A stretch of DNA of 64,000 nucleotides, from NCBI GenBank assembly GCA_003254905.1, contig QANU01011207.1, forward strand, positions 603,409 to 667,408, written 5' to 3'. The notes under the pieces were generated by a model that saw nothing but the letters and a program-made list of their open reading frames with translations, made no database searches and was not told where the DNA came from. Source of the DNA: Nissolia schottii (taxonomy: Eukaryota > Streptophyta > Magnoliopsida > Fabales > Fabaceae). Below are positions 34,209 to 46,070 of this stretch, one piece after another (positions within the stretch are counted from its first letter, which is position 1; each line of letters starts with the position of its first letter). The position numbers were made by a program, and so were the translations under genes.

Positions 34209-36728
34209 ATGGAGACCCAAAAAAAGCTTCTTTTTGTTATTGTTATTATCATACCCTTCATTCTTCTCCTTTTCACCTCATTCTCTTCTTCTGCTTTCAC
34301 CCCCATAGATAATTACCTCCTCAATTGTGGATCACAGAACAATGTTTCCTACTTCAGCAACAGGGTCTTCATTGGTGATTCCACAAATCAAGGTTCAATT
34401 TTTCTCACTGCAGACAAGTCCTTTTCCCTCACCAACCAAAACCCACTTCAAAATTTGCCAAATTTGTATCACAGTGCCAGGGTTTTCACCAGCAATGGGG
34501 GTTACAGCTTCAGCTTGAGGAGAAACGGCACCCACTTGGTTCGTTTCCATTTCTCACCTTTTAAGTCTCATCGCCATGATCTTAAAAATGCAAACTTTAG
34601 TGTTTGGGTTAATGGGAATTTGATTATGAACAGTTTCAACCCAAAAAATTATGATGCAATGGTTAAAGAGTTCATTTTGAAGATTGGGTCTAATTCTCTT
34701 GAGATTTTGTTTAGGCCTTTAGGGAATTCGGATTTCGGGTTTGTGAATGCTGTGGAGGTTTTTACCGCCCCTGATGATTTTATCTTGGACTATGGAGCTA
34801 GGTTTGTTAATGCCTCTGGTGTTGAGGATTACAAGAACCTCTCACACCAGGTTTTGGAAACTGTTCATAGGGTTAATGTTGGAGGGTTAAAATTGACCCC
34901 TTTTAATGATACCCTTTGGAGGACTTGGATTCCTGATGAGGGCTTCTTGGTCTTCAAGGGTGCGGCGAAGCCTGCGGTTAGTACTCATGCGCCGAATTAC
35001 CAGAAGGGCGGTGCGACCCGAGAGATCGCGCCCGATAATGTTTACATGACCGCGCAGGAGATGAATAAGGGCCAGTCCAGCTTAGCTTCAGAATTCAACA
35101 TAACCTGGAATTTTCCGGTGGCTCCTGGCGGCGTTCGGCACTTGGTCCGGTTGCATTTCTCCGATATTGTTAGTCCTGCGGTTAATTTGCTCTACTTTGA
35201 TGTGTATATCAATGGTTATTCTGCGTATAAGGATCTTGATCTGTCGTCCCTTACGGTCCATACTCTTGCATCTCCAATCTATGTGGACTTTGTTGTAGAT
35301 TCCAGTGATTCGGGTGTTATTCAAATTAGTGTCGGTCCTTCTGATCTGAGTAGTTCTATGAGGAAGAATGCTATACTGAATGGTGCAGAGATAATGAAGA
35401 TGGTTGATGTTATGGATTCGCATGTTGGTCATAGGAAGAAAAGGTTTTGGGTGTTGGTAGGTTCAATTGTTGGTGGAACTGTTGTTTTGCTTTTTGTTCT
35501 AGCTGCTGCTCTACTTGCTGTCAAATGCAGGAAGAAGAAACCAAAGCAAAGGACGGTGGAAAGTGTAGTATGGACACCTTTACGCGTGTTTGGAGGGAGT
35601 TCACGCAGTAGAATGTCTGAAGCCACAGGTTTTCCATCACCTGGTTCTCATGGATACCTTGGCTTGAAGATCCCTTTTGCTGAGATACAATCAGCAACAA
35701 ACAATTTCGACGGAAGTTTGATTATAGGGTCTGGTGGGTTCGGTATGGTTTACAAAGGGGTGATCAGAGACAATGTGAAGGTTGCAGTCAAGCGAGGCAT
35801 GCCTGGATCTAGGCAGGGCCTTCCAGAATTCCAGACCGAGATAACGATCCTATCCAAAATTCGCCACCGCCATCTTGTTTCGCTAGTTGGATACTGTGAA
35901 GAGAATTCAGAGATGATACTTGTTTACGAGTACGTGGAAAAGGGACCACTTAAAAAGCACTTATATGGTTCATCAGGGCTTCCGCCTTTGTCCTGGAAGC
36001 AGCGCCTTGAGATATGCATCGGCTCAGCTAGAGGTCTCCATTATCTTCACACCGGTTTTGCTCAGGGAATCATCCACCGTGACATTAAATCAACCAATAT
36101 TTTGATTGATGAGAACTATGTTGCCAAGGTTGCTGATTTCGGCCTCTCGAGATCCGGGCCTTGTATCAATGAAACCCATGTGAGTACCGGTGTCAAAGGT
36201 AGTTTTGGTTATCTCGATCCGGAGTATTTCCGGAGGCAGCAGCTTACAGATAAATCGGATGTTTACTCATTTGGGGTTGTGCTTTTTGAGGTTCTTTGTG
36301 CCAGACCCGCTGTTGATCCACAACTCGATAGGGAACAGGTGAACTTAGCCGAATGGGCACTTGAATGGCAGAAGAAGGGCATGCTGGAAAATATCATTGA
36401 TCCTCATCTTGTTGGACAAATCAAGGAAAGCTCGTTGAAGAAATTTGGCGAAACGGCAGAGAAATGCTTGGCTGATTACGGTGTTGACAGGCCAACTATG
36501 GGTGATGTGTTATGGAATTTGGAACACTCACTTCAGCTCCAAGAAAGTGGACAACAAAGGGAGCCGCACGCAGACGGCAGTGCTTATGAAGCGGTGAACG
36601 TGACGACTACAATTAGTCCCGGGAATCCTTCTAGCAGCGTAAGAACAGATGCAGATTCTGATAAAGGTTATTCTGACGTAAGTACTAGCCAAGTTTTTTC
36701 CCAACTGATGACCAATGAAGGCAGATAA
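34209..36728 (+). CDS. CrRLK1L receptor-like kinase with malectin-like ectodomain (At5g24010-like)
   Basis: A plasma-membrane receptor kinase of the Catharanthus RLK1-like group, in one intronless frame of 839 residues, the usual length and gene form. A hydrophobic signal peptide covers about 1-30. A tandem malectin-like ectodomain follows (about 35-400), starting at DNYLLNCGSQNNVSYFSNRVF. A transmembrane helix spans about 413-437 (FWVLVGSIVGGTVVLLFVLA), and the Ser/Thr kinase domain about 497-770. The kinase has the glycine loop IGSGGFGMVYKG, the VAVK lysine (K528), HRDIKSTN with D625 and DFG with D643. All catalytic residues are present and it is an RD kinase. The C-terminal tail is Ser-rich. 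Family members sense cell-wall state or RALF peptides; the ligand here is unknown. Several N-x-S/T sites in the ectodomain fit glycosylation. Assignment to the At5g24010 branch rests on recalled similarity and on its neighbour MinD. Confidence 0.94.
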   Translation: METQKKLLFVIVIIIPFILLLFTSFSSSAFTPIDNYLLNCGSQNNVSYFSNRVFIGDSTNQGSIFLTADKSFSLTNQNPLQNLPNLYHSARVFTSNGGYSFSLRRNGTHLVRFHFSPFKSHRHDLKNANFSVWVNGNLIMNSFNPKNYDAMVKEFILKIGSNSLEILFRPLGNSDFGFVNAVEVFTAPDDFILDYGARFVNASGVEDYKNLSHQVLETVHRVNVGGLKLTPFNDTLWRTWIPDEGFLVFKGAAKPAVSTHAPNYQKGGATREIAPDNVYMTAQEMNKGQSSLASEFNITWNFPVAPGGVRHLVRLHFSDIVSPAVNLLYFDVYINGYSAYKDLDLSSLTVHTLASPIYVDFVVDSSDSGVIQISVGPSDLSSSMRKNAILNGAEIMKMVDVMDSHVGHRKKRFWVLVGSIVGGTVVLLFVLAAALLAVKCRKKKPKQRTVESVVWTPLRVFGGSSRSRMSEATGFPSPGSHGYLGLKIPFAEIQSATNNFDGSLIIGSGGFGMVYKGVIRDNVKVAVKRGMPGSRQGLPEFQTEITILSKIRHRHLVSLVGYCEENSEMILVYEYVEKGPLKKHLYGSSGLPPLSWKQRLEICIGSARGLHYLHTGFAQGIIHRDIKSTNILIDENYVAKVADFGLSRSGPCINETHVSTGVKGSFGYLDPEYFRRQQLTDKSDVYSFGVVLFEVLCARPAVDPQLDREQVNLAEWALEWQKKGMLENIIDPHLVGQIKESSLKKFGETAEKCLADYGVDRPTMGDVLWNLEHSLQLQESGQQREPHADGSAYEAVNVTTTISPGNPSSSVRTDADSDKGYSDVSTSQVFSQLMTNEGR

Positions 36729-37555
36729 TAGATACCGAACATTGGTTGAGTATAGGCAATTCTTGATGGTGTACTAAGAAGTTTCACACGGAAACGCCGA
36801 AAAGAGGTATCAAGCAGTAACCATGCTTTCATGATTATATTTTTCTTTTGTTTTAAAGAGATTTGCACAACAGAATATACATATGGAAGGATAGGCAAGG
36901 ATCTTTAATAGTTTCTCTTACAAATGTTAGGATAATCTTTGTTTTTCTTCTGTGACAACGAAGATATGATCTATAACTATCATAGTATAACATTATGTAC
37001 CTGTTCTGTATTTGTCTTACAGGTTTTGAATGAAATGAAGTGAATAGTTGTCATAAACTCCTTTTTGTTTTAATTTCTGCTATTTTCTTTATTAGCTTAT
37101 TCTGAATCTATTTGAGAGAGAAGAAGAAAAAAAATGCAAGTTATTCTCAATCTAACTGATTCAACAACAGCATATTTCACTTGAAACTAATGTGAAAAAA
37201 GGTGTTCAGGTAAATGGGGTCAAAGTATACTACTTAATTCAATCATAAATCTTTTAAAGTGAATCCCTTACCCCATATCTTATCACTGCTTTCCTTTACA
37301 GAAGGAGAAATCACCCTTTAAGTTGTAAGATTGGAACCATACAGGGGAAAGGCTCCATGAATCACGATTGAAATAAAGCTTTGTTACACACACTTAGCCA
37401 CACAAATTCACACATAATGAGGTTCCATAATCAAGAGTGGAAAGTGTGTAGACGTTCTGCAATCAAAGAGTGGGAACTCTGTAAGGGAGGTGTGTTCATG
37501 AGTAGTAGCATTGTTGTTATCGTTGCAAGTAGTCATTGACCCAACATCATAAGTA
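36729..37555. other. 3' flank of the receptor kinase
   Basis: The first 350 bp are a plausible 3' UTR, with an AATGAAATGAAG segment near 37029 that could act in polyadenylation. No gene is seen after it. Confidence 0.45.
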
Positions 37556-37805
37556 GCATTTGGTTTCTGTCTTGAGACAAAGAAAATTGAGACATTGGAG
37601 ACATAAACATGACTAGAGACTGTAACGTAGACAAAAAACTTAAAATTGTGTGTCTTGAGAAAATTTTTACATACCTCCAAAAAGTGGGACACACAAGGCG
37701 CTTCTCGGGGACGGTTTTGTTTCTCTAAATATAAGGGACGTAAGAGATGCGTCTCTTCTATCTCTCTGTCTCCGTCCTTTTCGTGTCAAGACAGGAACCA
37801 AGCAC
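37556..37805. mobile_element. MITE with TA target site
   Basis: The left end is GCATTTGGTTTCTGTCTTGA and the right end in reverse is GTGCTTGGTTCCTGTCTTGA. Each is bounded by TA (37554-37555 and 37806-37807). The inner part contains repeated GAGACA motifs. The length of 250 bp and lack of coding capacity fit a MITE. The TA target suggests a Tc1/mariner relative, but the termini differ from the Stowaway consensus. Confidence 0.6.
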
Positions 37806-38474
37806 TAGCTTAGAAATAAATAGATTGATCATCATCAACTGGAACCAATTACCCGAACAAGATATTGGTCCACCATTTTGCTTTTGCCAACCTTTAAAGT
37901 GATAAGTTGGGTGTAAGTTTTCGATTTCAGTGCATTCAAGTCAAATGCTGCTAATTTTTAGCAAGTGGGGGGCAATGGAATCATGTCCTCCACTCCTTTT
38001 CCATAGCTTCATTATCAAACAGAAACATATGGAAGCTGTGATCGAAAATGATGAACACTGTTACATTCATCAAAATGTTTTCTCTTTTTTTTTTTAATAT
38101 ATTGTTCATGTGTACATGTCTGTGTACATAATAAATGAGAAATAGGAGAACTAAACTGATCTCGTAGCCATATGCATCTTAGGCAATACATGTTCTCCCT
38201 AATCACCGGGAGGGCGAATGGATTCATTAATTTTGAAGAATTTGTGGTCAAAACGTAGCTAACTTCACTGTTCTTAGCCTTGTTCCTTGATCATAGTGTT
38301 CCTCACACAAAGGAGGAAAAGTGCACGAAATTACAACTCTTAATATATACTACATTATCAATTTATCGTTACACTTTTCTTCTTTCTGTTTTTGGTACGA
38401 ACAAATAAATTATCAGCTAGCTAAAACCTTGGATATGTTTATCCCAATATAAAGACTTCATGTCACTTTTTTTT

Positions 38475-38765
38475 TAAATACCCTATTTGGTCATGGACTT
38501 TACATTGTTACTTGTTACTCTAGTTGATCCTTCAATTTTAAAAAGTGACAGGTTAATCATTAATTGCGCTAAGTAGTCCTGGACATTTGTAGTATTACTC
38601 TAAATAATCATTGACAATTTAACTATTTTCTCTTGGGATATGAGGTAAGGGCTAACAAGTCCAGCATTTATAAAGTTAATGGACTAAACTATCTCTTTTT
38701 TAAGTTGATGGATCAACTAGGACATAAGTGTGAAGTTCGAGGGACCAAATAAAGTATTAACCATT
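38475..38765. mobile_element. MITE-like inverted repeat
   Basis: The left arm reads AATACCCTATTTGGTCATGG, then CTAGTTGATCCTTCAATTTT. The right arm in reverse reads AATACTTTATTTGGTCCCTC, then CTAGTTGATCCATCAACTT. The two arms pair over about 65 bp. No clear target duplication was found and the ends are approximate. Confidence 0.55.
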
Positions 38766-39794
38766 TTTTTAGAATTTAATTACTATGTACACATCATTTA
38801 ATTAAAGATTTGATTGTATGCATGCATGATTTTTAAAATAGTAAGAAAGAAAGTCAAACATTTTTATTGATGCATCAAGATTTGCTCAGGTTCTTTGTTG
38901 TTTAGCTTTTTGGATTTGTTGAAATAAAATTTGACTTGACGAAAAAGGGGGAAAAAAAGTTCTTGGTTAAGATTCATTTCTTTCACTTACATTTTATCAA
39001 TCTTTCATAGATCCAAACTTTCCCCTACTAAAAAAAAAAGAGAGCAATCTTATCATAAAGAGATCAAAAGATACAAAACATTTGATATTGGTAAAGTCAA
39101 AACTTAGGCTTTCTTTTCATGGCGTCCACGGTTAATATTTGTATTCAGGTGACGGTTAAATTAGTTCTTGATAAATTCTACACCTTTTTTGATCCTTAAG
39201 TTTATATCATTAGATCTATGTCAAATTTAGCCTACTAGTTGATATGACACTTGTATTTTTTACTTAAAACAAATGATTAATTACATCATTTGACCTTTTT
39301 GTATTCATATTTAAACATGGTACCCTTCTACGACTTGATGCCTCCACGGGTTCCCTACCCCTCATGGCTCTTCTTCCTCAGCCTACCATGCCTTGCTCCT
39401 CGATTTGCAATTATAAAAAATATGATATGAGGTCAATTTTTTAATTAAAATGTCAAGACTAGTAACAGTCCAAAAGATATTAAAGGCCAAGTTAGCCGTC
39501 ACGGTTAATATCTATTTTTATTGTACTAATAGCATTACTTTATTAGTTAGTTGTTGAATATATCAATATTATTTAAAAAAATTGGATGTGCTACTAGAGT
39601 TTAAAGTACTATTTGTTTCACTATTATAGACATATTTTATGAGACACTCTTAATTAGTATGTGTAACTTAAATACTGATCGAAAGAAAAGTTAAGAGTTG
39701 CTTTCAATCAATATTTAAGTGACACCCAAGGAGTGTCTCTTAAAATGTCTATAAAAAATAGTACAAATAGTATTTCTTTGTATTAAACGTATCT

Positions 39795-39831
<37 letters not shown>

Positions 39832-40634
39832 TGTAATTATAATATATACATACACAAATTTTTGAAATAGTAGCAGTATCCTACACTAAGGTGATGTAAA
39901 ACACCAACTCATATAGGTCCACACTCACGTCGAACTCTCTTGTTGACTCTAGGTTCATGCAGAATCTTTGCTCCCCTCAGGACTATCAAGCATGCCCTAA
40001 CGTTGTTGAGCTCTACTTCAACCTTGCCGATGGTGAAGGTACACATAAACTACATAAAGAAATAAGAGAAATGATAGTGATACGTGCACAAGGGGAAAAA
40101 ATAATAAATAAATTAGACATTACATTATTAAAGGATAAGATGGAATCATTATCTTTTGTTATATTTTTTTTATTTATTTTAAATATTTAGAACATTTAAA
40201 TTTGTTTTATTTCATTAGCCCAATCTTAGGTCTATTGCTATAGACTTATCTTTAGTTTAAATTAGGTTTATCTTTTATTTTATCTTTAGTTTAAATTTGA
40301 ATTTAATTTAAGAGGTTATAAATACCTCATAAATTAGTAACAACTTTTGATGAATGAAATTTTATATTGTTTTCTCTTTAAAAAACTTTCTTTACAAATG
40401 GGTGATCTCTTTATGTATGCAAGGTGAGTGATTGACTTTGTTTGTTGCATCAAGAAGTTGGATAATCTCAAATTCTTTCCCTTATCCCAATTATCTACGT
40501 TTTTAAGGGTAAGTTCCTTAGGGGTTTAGTAGGAAAGGTGTTTATCCTATTGTTTGTTCCGAATTAAAGCGTGTTGGAGTTTTGGGATCTTTATATCCTT
40601 GGGGTTCCGCATTAAGTAATTTTTTTTAAAAAAA

Positions 40635-41335
40635 GATATACAACGAGTACGGCTTGGGGTACGACTAGGTGCAGCTGGGTACAACGTAAATACACTATTT
40701 GGCCAAAACTATGTTGTTTTAACTTTTTTTTTAAGTTTGACATATTAATAAGATCTTGGTAAAAAAAAAAAAAAGTAATTCCTTAACTCCTCCTTCAGTT
40801 CGCTATGCCTCCTCCTTCAATCCACACCTCCACTCTTCTCCATCCACTCCTCTTGTGATTCCTCTTCTTCTCTGACACCCTTGTCCCTAGTGTGACCTTG
40901 TCTCCAGCATCCTGATTCTCTTTCTCTGTCAAAGTCACATCTAGCAAGGATCACCATTTCCGGCAGCGCGACCTTGTCTCCAACGAGTTCCCGTTCCTCT
41001 TCTTCTCCTCTAAGGTTAGCATTGTTCCAACTTCCTCTTCTCTTCTACTCTTTTTTTTTTGAGAAAGAATTGAAGAAATATGATTTTGATTCTTTCTTGT
41101 GTTGTGAGTTGTTTGGTCTGTTATATATTTTGATTTTTTCATGTGTTGTTGAGTTTGGATGAGATATTTACATCAGTTATTTTGTAAATTTTTTTATTAT
41201 ATAAAATTAATTAAATTTTTTTATATATGTTTGTCGTACTCGTACCCCTATTTTAAAAAAAATAAATAAAAATTACCCCATACTTGTATACGTACCTAGT
41301 ACTAGTACCGTGCCAGTACCTGTGCAACATAGGTT
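40635..41335. repeat. decayed mobile element with GTAC-rich ends
   Basis: The left part has GAGTACGGCTTGGGGTACGA and GGTACAACG. The right part has CGTACTCGTACCCC, CTAGTACTAGTACCGTGCCA and GTACCTGTGCAACATAGG. Sequences of this kind recur at the ends of old plant DNA transposons. The centre holds a C/T-rich stretch with no convincing gene. Family and ends are uncertain. Confidence 0.35.
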
Positions 41336-42029
41336 GTGGATGAGCTTTAGGATTGTTATTAATGTTTTGTTTTCCACTTTTACTGGCAAATTGTTTTGCT
41401 TACTTGTGTACTAGTGGTGGTTATTTGGTGACAATCCACCCTTCTCTTCCTCCCATTTTGAGATTTGCGTGAGATTACATTTAAAATTGTGATTTGGAAT
41501 GAGTTTGTAAGGGAGATTAAATGAGATGAATGGGGTGTTGCCGTAATTTAAGCCTTACAACCTTGTTGATGATGGTGTGTTTTTTTTTTTTTTTTGGTTA
41601 AAGTTGAAAATAATTTTTTGATCCAACATCACAAAAGAGAAAATTTGATTTAAGATTAAGAGTAAAACGGACTTTTTTTCGTTACTAAATAACAATAAAA
41701 AAAATTGTTTAAACTAGTGTCTGGTAGAAAGTACTTGTACATCAAATGTGTCATTTTATAGCATGCACATTAGAAACGCTACCTAATCCCTAACCTTCAA
41801 GTAGTCCCTCTGCACTACCCTCAACAACCATACGGCATATGCTTATGAATAGAGGTAACAAATGGGCTAGCTCACCCTTATTAAGCCCAAGCTCACATGG
41901 GCTTGGGTTAAAAGACCATTGGGCCCAAAGGCCCACTCTCATAAAAGCCCATAGAATCCAAAAGTCCATGAGTCTAGTGGGCTTGGGTAGCCCATGTGTA
42001 GCCCCCCTTTAAAAAAAATAGTTTTTTTT

Positions 42030-42255
42030 TAAAGCCAACCTAGGTCAACTAGTTCGCTTAGGTTGACTTAGGTTTGTGAGTTAACTCAGGCACGCTGGTC
42101 AACTCATGCCAGCTAGACAACTCAGGTCCACAGGTCAACTTAGGACCTCAGGTCGACTAAGGCCAATTGATCAGGTTCCGACCTGAGTCATCTCAGGCCC
42201 ACGGGTTGACTCAAACCCGCATTAACACAAGCTTTCTGGTCAACTCAAGCCCATG
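42030..42255. repeat. degenerate minisatellite of GGTCAACTCAGG type
   Basis: A unit of about 18-22 bp built on GGTCAACTCAGGCCC is repeated roughly ten times with heavy divergence and some inverted copies. It follows a segment (41850-42010) full of GGGCTTGGG and AAGCCCA, so both may belong to one old element. Confidence 0.45.
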
Positions 42256-43431
42256 TGGTATGACACTATAACTGTTCATTGAATAATTGAGTGACAAAGT
42301 TGAAGACACGTCTCATTCCTGAATGAGATGTTGTATGCCAAGGCTGCAACGGTGAGGCTATCCCCTTTTTTACATGGTTTTAACAAAGAAGTATGGCCAC
42401 GCAATAAATAAAAACTATACATCAATTCACCTTGCTTGTCTAACAAAAACTATAGAGGTAACACTTAAATGATAAGAACAGCTAAACTTAACTACCCAAT
42501 TCCACTATTCCAAAGATTGGAACAATACGATGTGTTTGTTTGTTCTAATACAATACTTTAGTGTTGGACAAGATAATAAAGAATCATAATCCACAATTAC
42601 AATCCATATAAATTTGCTAAAATTTAGGTCAACACCAATCAGGTGATAGGAGTACTAAGTTGGACGTAATCACTTGCTACTCTCTATTCACAATAAAAGT
42701 TCCTTGACGACATAAAACATGTCAGCTTAGTAATAATTAGGTGTACCCATTAGAGGTGAAATTTGATTCTAGTTTTATGTCAACTATCTATTAACCGTAG
42801 TTCCTGCTATAGAAGAAAAAGCCACATCCATATGCAGTATTCTAGACAGCTTTCAGCGCTACCTATCATTGATGGTGAAGCTTTATTTCTCACAGCAGAA
42901 CTTAAATAAATTACTGAGAAGGATCAAGCTTCCATTACGTTATAAAATCATGACAAGGGGAAAAAGTAATCAAAGTTTCAAATATCAGGCAAAAGTTAAT
43001 TAATTGAACCACCACTACATGCTGCATTGGCAACAAATGTTTCCACTACTTACTATAACACTATCATTGAGTCACCAATGGGCAATGGAACAGTGGCAAC
43101 AAAACTGAACCTGCAAAGGTTGACCTAAAACTAAAAGTGACACACTTCACCCTGCCTGATGCTAACACAAATAAATTTACCAGCAAAATGAAACGCAGAA
43201 AACCTTGAATGAACCAAAATTAAGAAAGATAAAAGCTTTACTAACCCCCAAAACTGTACACAGGCTCCTCCTCCTTGATCCAAACAAATTGCAGCATTGA
43301 ATCCTAGAAAAGAAGCCGAAAAACACATTCACTTGTGATGATATCACTTCCACAACCTAAAATCACCAAACAACAAACAAAACAGCAATCACAACCAAAC
43401 ATGCAAAAAATGTCAAGCTCTCGATCCAATG

Positions 43432-44415
43432 CTAGCCACCGAAGAAGGAGAAGAAGCCGCGCTTGGGCTCCTCCTCAACCATGACAGCCTGCATGCTATC
43501 CTGCTCCACAAGCCTCCACGCCGCCTGCTCAAACGCCAGCCCCGCAAGAGTCGGCGGCTTATTCAAAACCAGAGGGTACCCTCTGTTGGTGCTCCTTATC
43601 ACCTCAGAATCCTCCGGAATCGCCCCAAGCAACGGCAGCCCCAGCATCTCCTGCACATCAAGAACAGACATCATGTCCTCACCCTTAATCATATCAGTCC
43701 TAACCCTATTCACAATCATCTTTATATCCCTAATTCCATCGCATTCGAGCAAGCCCGTAACCCTATCGGCGTCCCTGAGTGCAGTTATGTCCGGCGTTGT
43801 GATCAGGATCGCTTCGTTCGCCGGCGTAATGGCGGTGATGAAGCCGGCGTCGATTCCGGCGGGGCAATCGATGAGGATGAAGTCGGGGGAGCCCTCGCGG
43901 CGAGATTTGAGGGCGTCGACGAGCCAGGTTAGGGCTTTGCCGCCGAACCCTAGGGGCAATTTCGACCTAGGTTTCGAGATGCAGAGCAATTCGAAGTTGG
44001 ACCAGCGCTTGTCCCTGACGAGGGCCTGGTCGAGCCTGCAGTCGCCGTTGAGGACCTCGACGACGGTGTAGTTGACGCGGTTCTCGAGGCCGAGGAGGAG
44101 GTCGAGGTTGCGGAGGCCGACGTCGGCGTCGACTGCGACGACGGAGAAGCCGAGCCGGGCGAGGGAGAGGCCGATGTTGGCGGTGGTGGTCGTCTTGCCG
44201 ACGCCGCCCTTGCCGGAGGTGACGACGGCCACGCGCGGGGTCTCGCCGGAGAGCTGGGGCTTGCGGTTCCACTGGAGGAGGGCAGTGATTGCGGTGGAGG
44301 GTTTTCTGGGTTTTGTTAGGGTTTTGAAGTAATGAGGGAAGAGCAATGTGGGTGGGGTGGCCGGAGATGGAGGTTTGGCGGCGCCGGCGCCGGGGAGACG
44401 ATGGAGGGAGAGCAT
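43432..44415 (-). CDS. MIND: chloroplast division-site protein MinD
   Basis: A plastid-targeted ATPase that, with MinE and ARC3, places the FtsZ ring at mid-chloroplast. One intronless frame of 327 residues. The N-terminal 58 or so residues are Ser/Thr/Pro- and basic-rich with few acids, a typical transit peptide. The deviant Walker A of the MinD/ParA class, KGGVGKT, is at 69-75 with the signature lysine K69. The switch motifs DADVGLRNLD and ILIDCPAGID follow. The protein ends in a short amphipathic segment, KRGFFSFFGG, corresponding to the membrane-targeting helix of bacterial MinD. No residues appear to be missing. The coding region is GC-rich, mainly in the 5' half. The start is the first ATG, 49 bases after an in-frame upstream region with no other ATG. 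Arabidopsis MinD1 is At5g24020, next to At5g24010; the same pair occurs here. Confidence 0.97.
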   Translation of the reverse strand: MLSLHRLPGAGAAKPPSPATPPTLLFPHYFKTLTKPRKPSTAITALLQWNRKPQLSGETPRVAVVTSGKGGVGKTTTTANIGLSLARLGFSVVAVDADVGLRNLDLLLGLENRVNYTVVEVLNGDCRLDQALVRDKRWSNFELLCISKPRSKLPLGFGGKALTWLVDALKSRREGSPDFILIDCPAGIDAGFITAITPANEAILITTPDITALRDADRVTGLLECDGIRDIKMIVNRVRTDMIKGEDMMSVLDVQEMLGLPLLGAIPEDSEVIRSTNRGYPLVLNKPPTLAGLAFEQAAWRLVEQDSMQAVMVEEEPKRGFFSFFGG

Positions 44416-45685
44416 TTGGGGATTGAGAGAGTGGTTCAGTGACCACTGAGAAATTGAAGAGAAAATGCTCTCTTCTCTGGCTCAGGAATCAGGATCAGCT
44501 TGAACGTTCTGCTTTTTGGGTTTTTTTTTGTTTATTAATTAAAATAATTATTATTGCTGCTATTATTATTATCTTTTATTTATTTAAAAGCTATTATTAT
44601 TGTAAGTACCAAAAAAAAAAAACTATTATTTTGATTTTTGCGTTTGTTATTATTGTGACTAATCTCCATGCGTAATGGAGGCTCATTTTGAGTTAAACAA
44701 GCTATTTTTTTAAATAAATAAATAAAAAGTTTCATTCATAGAAAGTCTAGCAAATAGTTAAAATTGAAGGAAAAAAAATCTTAAATTTAAAATTAATAGA
44801 GACAAAAATATACTTTGTATTTTGAGCGAACTCAATTTATAATTCTACTTGTTACCTAAAGATTATCAATTTCCAATCATCTTTCATAACATAGATCACA
44901 AAAAAAATATTGTAGTTTAAAAAAATGTATTACAGCTTCATTCATCATATATTAATACTCTAGAAAAGAAACAATAAAAAAATATGTGTTGATATCTCAC
45001 TCAAAATAGAGGGTGGTAGATAGTGTGTAAGCTAAGATCGTTCACCCACTCCCTTCCTTAGTAGGTGATTCTTATAAAGTGCAAAAGAATAAGAAGAGAT
45101 GGGGAAACTATTATGAATTTGATTAGTTAGAGTTTTGATTGTTCGTCATGAATTTGATTTGTCAGGGCTTTAATTGGTCGTTGTGAAAGAGTTAGATATG
45201 AGTTAGATAACAGAGCGAAGTGCAACGTTTTAAGACAGACTACAAGCCTTCTTACTCTAAGCTTGCAGAGCATATAAATGATAAAAAACTAAATGTTCAT
45301 ATAAGTATACGATCCATACATAAACATGATGATCCAACAAAATAACAGACCACCCCACTACGCAAAGGGACTGACACAACTATAAAGAAAATAACAAAAA
45401 TAAAATAAAATTCAATTTCAAAAAAATGAAAAAAATCTAACTAACTAAAATTTAGATCTAATAAATTTCAGAGCTTGGTCTAACCTAAATAACTAAATTC
45501 TACAAAGGATTAACACAACAAGCATTGGATGAAGGATAAGCATTTTAGTTTAGTCTCTAATAAGAATGAGAACACTTCAATTCTCATAAAAGCATGGGAA
45601 TTATCTTTCACAATTTTAAAAAATAATTAGTTAATCATAAACAAAAAAACATATTGAGACCAACTATAACATAGGCACTTTAAGG
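44416..45685. other. MinD upstream region and AT-rich intergenic DNA
   Basis: The first 100 bp upstream of MinD are a likely leader and core promoter. Beyond this the DNA is AT-rich with poly-A and ATT runs. No gene or clear repeat boundary is seen until the element at 45686. Confidence 0.45.
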
Positions 45686-46060
45686 GGCCTCATTACATTT
45701 ATGTGGATTCATTACATACTTGTATATCAAAATATGGGTTGGAACACAAATTTACAATTATATGAGCTTGAGTCTGAATTCGCCACACCCAGTGGCGAAT
45801 TCAAATATTTTTAAAATAGAAAAAAGAAAAAAGTATGAATTTGTCACATCCTGTAACAAATTCAGACATTTAAAAGAAAAGAAAAAAGTTTGAATTTGCC
45901 ATAGGATATGGCGAATTCAGACTTAAAAAAAAAGAAGAAAAAAAATCTAAATTTGCCACAATGGCAAATTCAGACCCAAACTCATATAAATGTAAATTTT
46001 TTACATAGAACATATTATGAGATGTAAATCTTTTGGGGGGAATATATATGTAATAAATCC
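45686..46060. mobile_element. small inverted-repeat element with 10-bp target duplication and palindromic core
   Basis: A perfect 10-bp direct repeat, CACTTTAAGG, flanks the element (45676-45685 and 46061-46070). The termini are imperfect inverted copies: GGCCTCATTACATTTATGT on the left and GGATTTATTACATATATAT on the right in reverse. A better-matched inner pair is TTATATGAGCTTGAGTCTGA with TTATATGAGTTTGGGTCTGA. The core, about 45774-45976, is four tandem units of 55-61 bp. Each carries a GAATTCGCCAC/GTGGCGAATTC-type palindrome followed by an A-rich tail. Target length fits the Mutator superfamily. There is no coding capacity. Confidence 0.75.
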
Positions 46061-46070
46061 CACTTTAAGG

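Larger units (their letters stand above)
38766..43431. other. repeat-rich intergenic DNA
   Basis: No gene is recognised. Noted parts: an (AT)n tract at 39799-39828; a possible LTR fragment at about 40190-40620 with TTATAAATACCTCATAAATTAG and a T-rich end; a GTAC-rich relict at 40635-41335; a poly-T run at 41580-41597; a GGTCAACTCAGG-type minisatellite at 42030-42255. The last 500 bp before MinD are likely its 3' UTR. Short open stretches here start with non-ATG codons or resemble nothing known. Confidence 0.45.

Noticed and set aside
39127..39520. CACGGTTAATAT direct repeat around a GTGACGG-ended segment
   Set aside because: The repeat does not sit immediately outside the proposed inverted ends, so target duplication could not be argued.
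43429..44446. Several long open frames on both strands overlapping MinD
   Set aside because: MinD explains the region fully. The alternative frames are Arg- and Pro-rich by-products of its codon usage.
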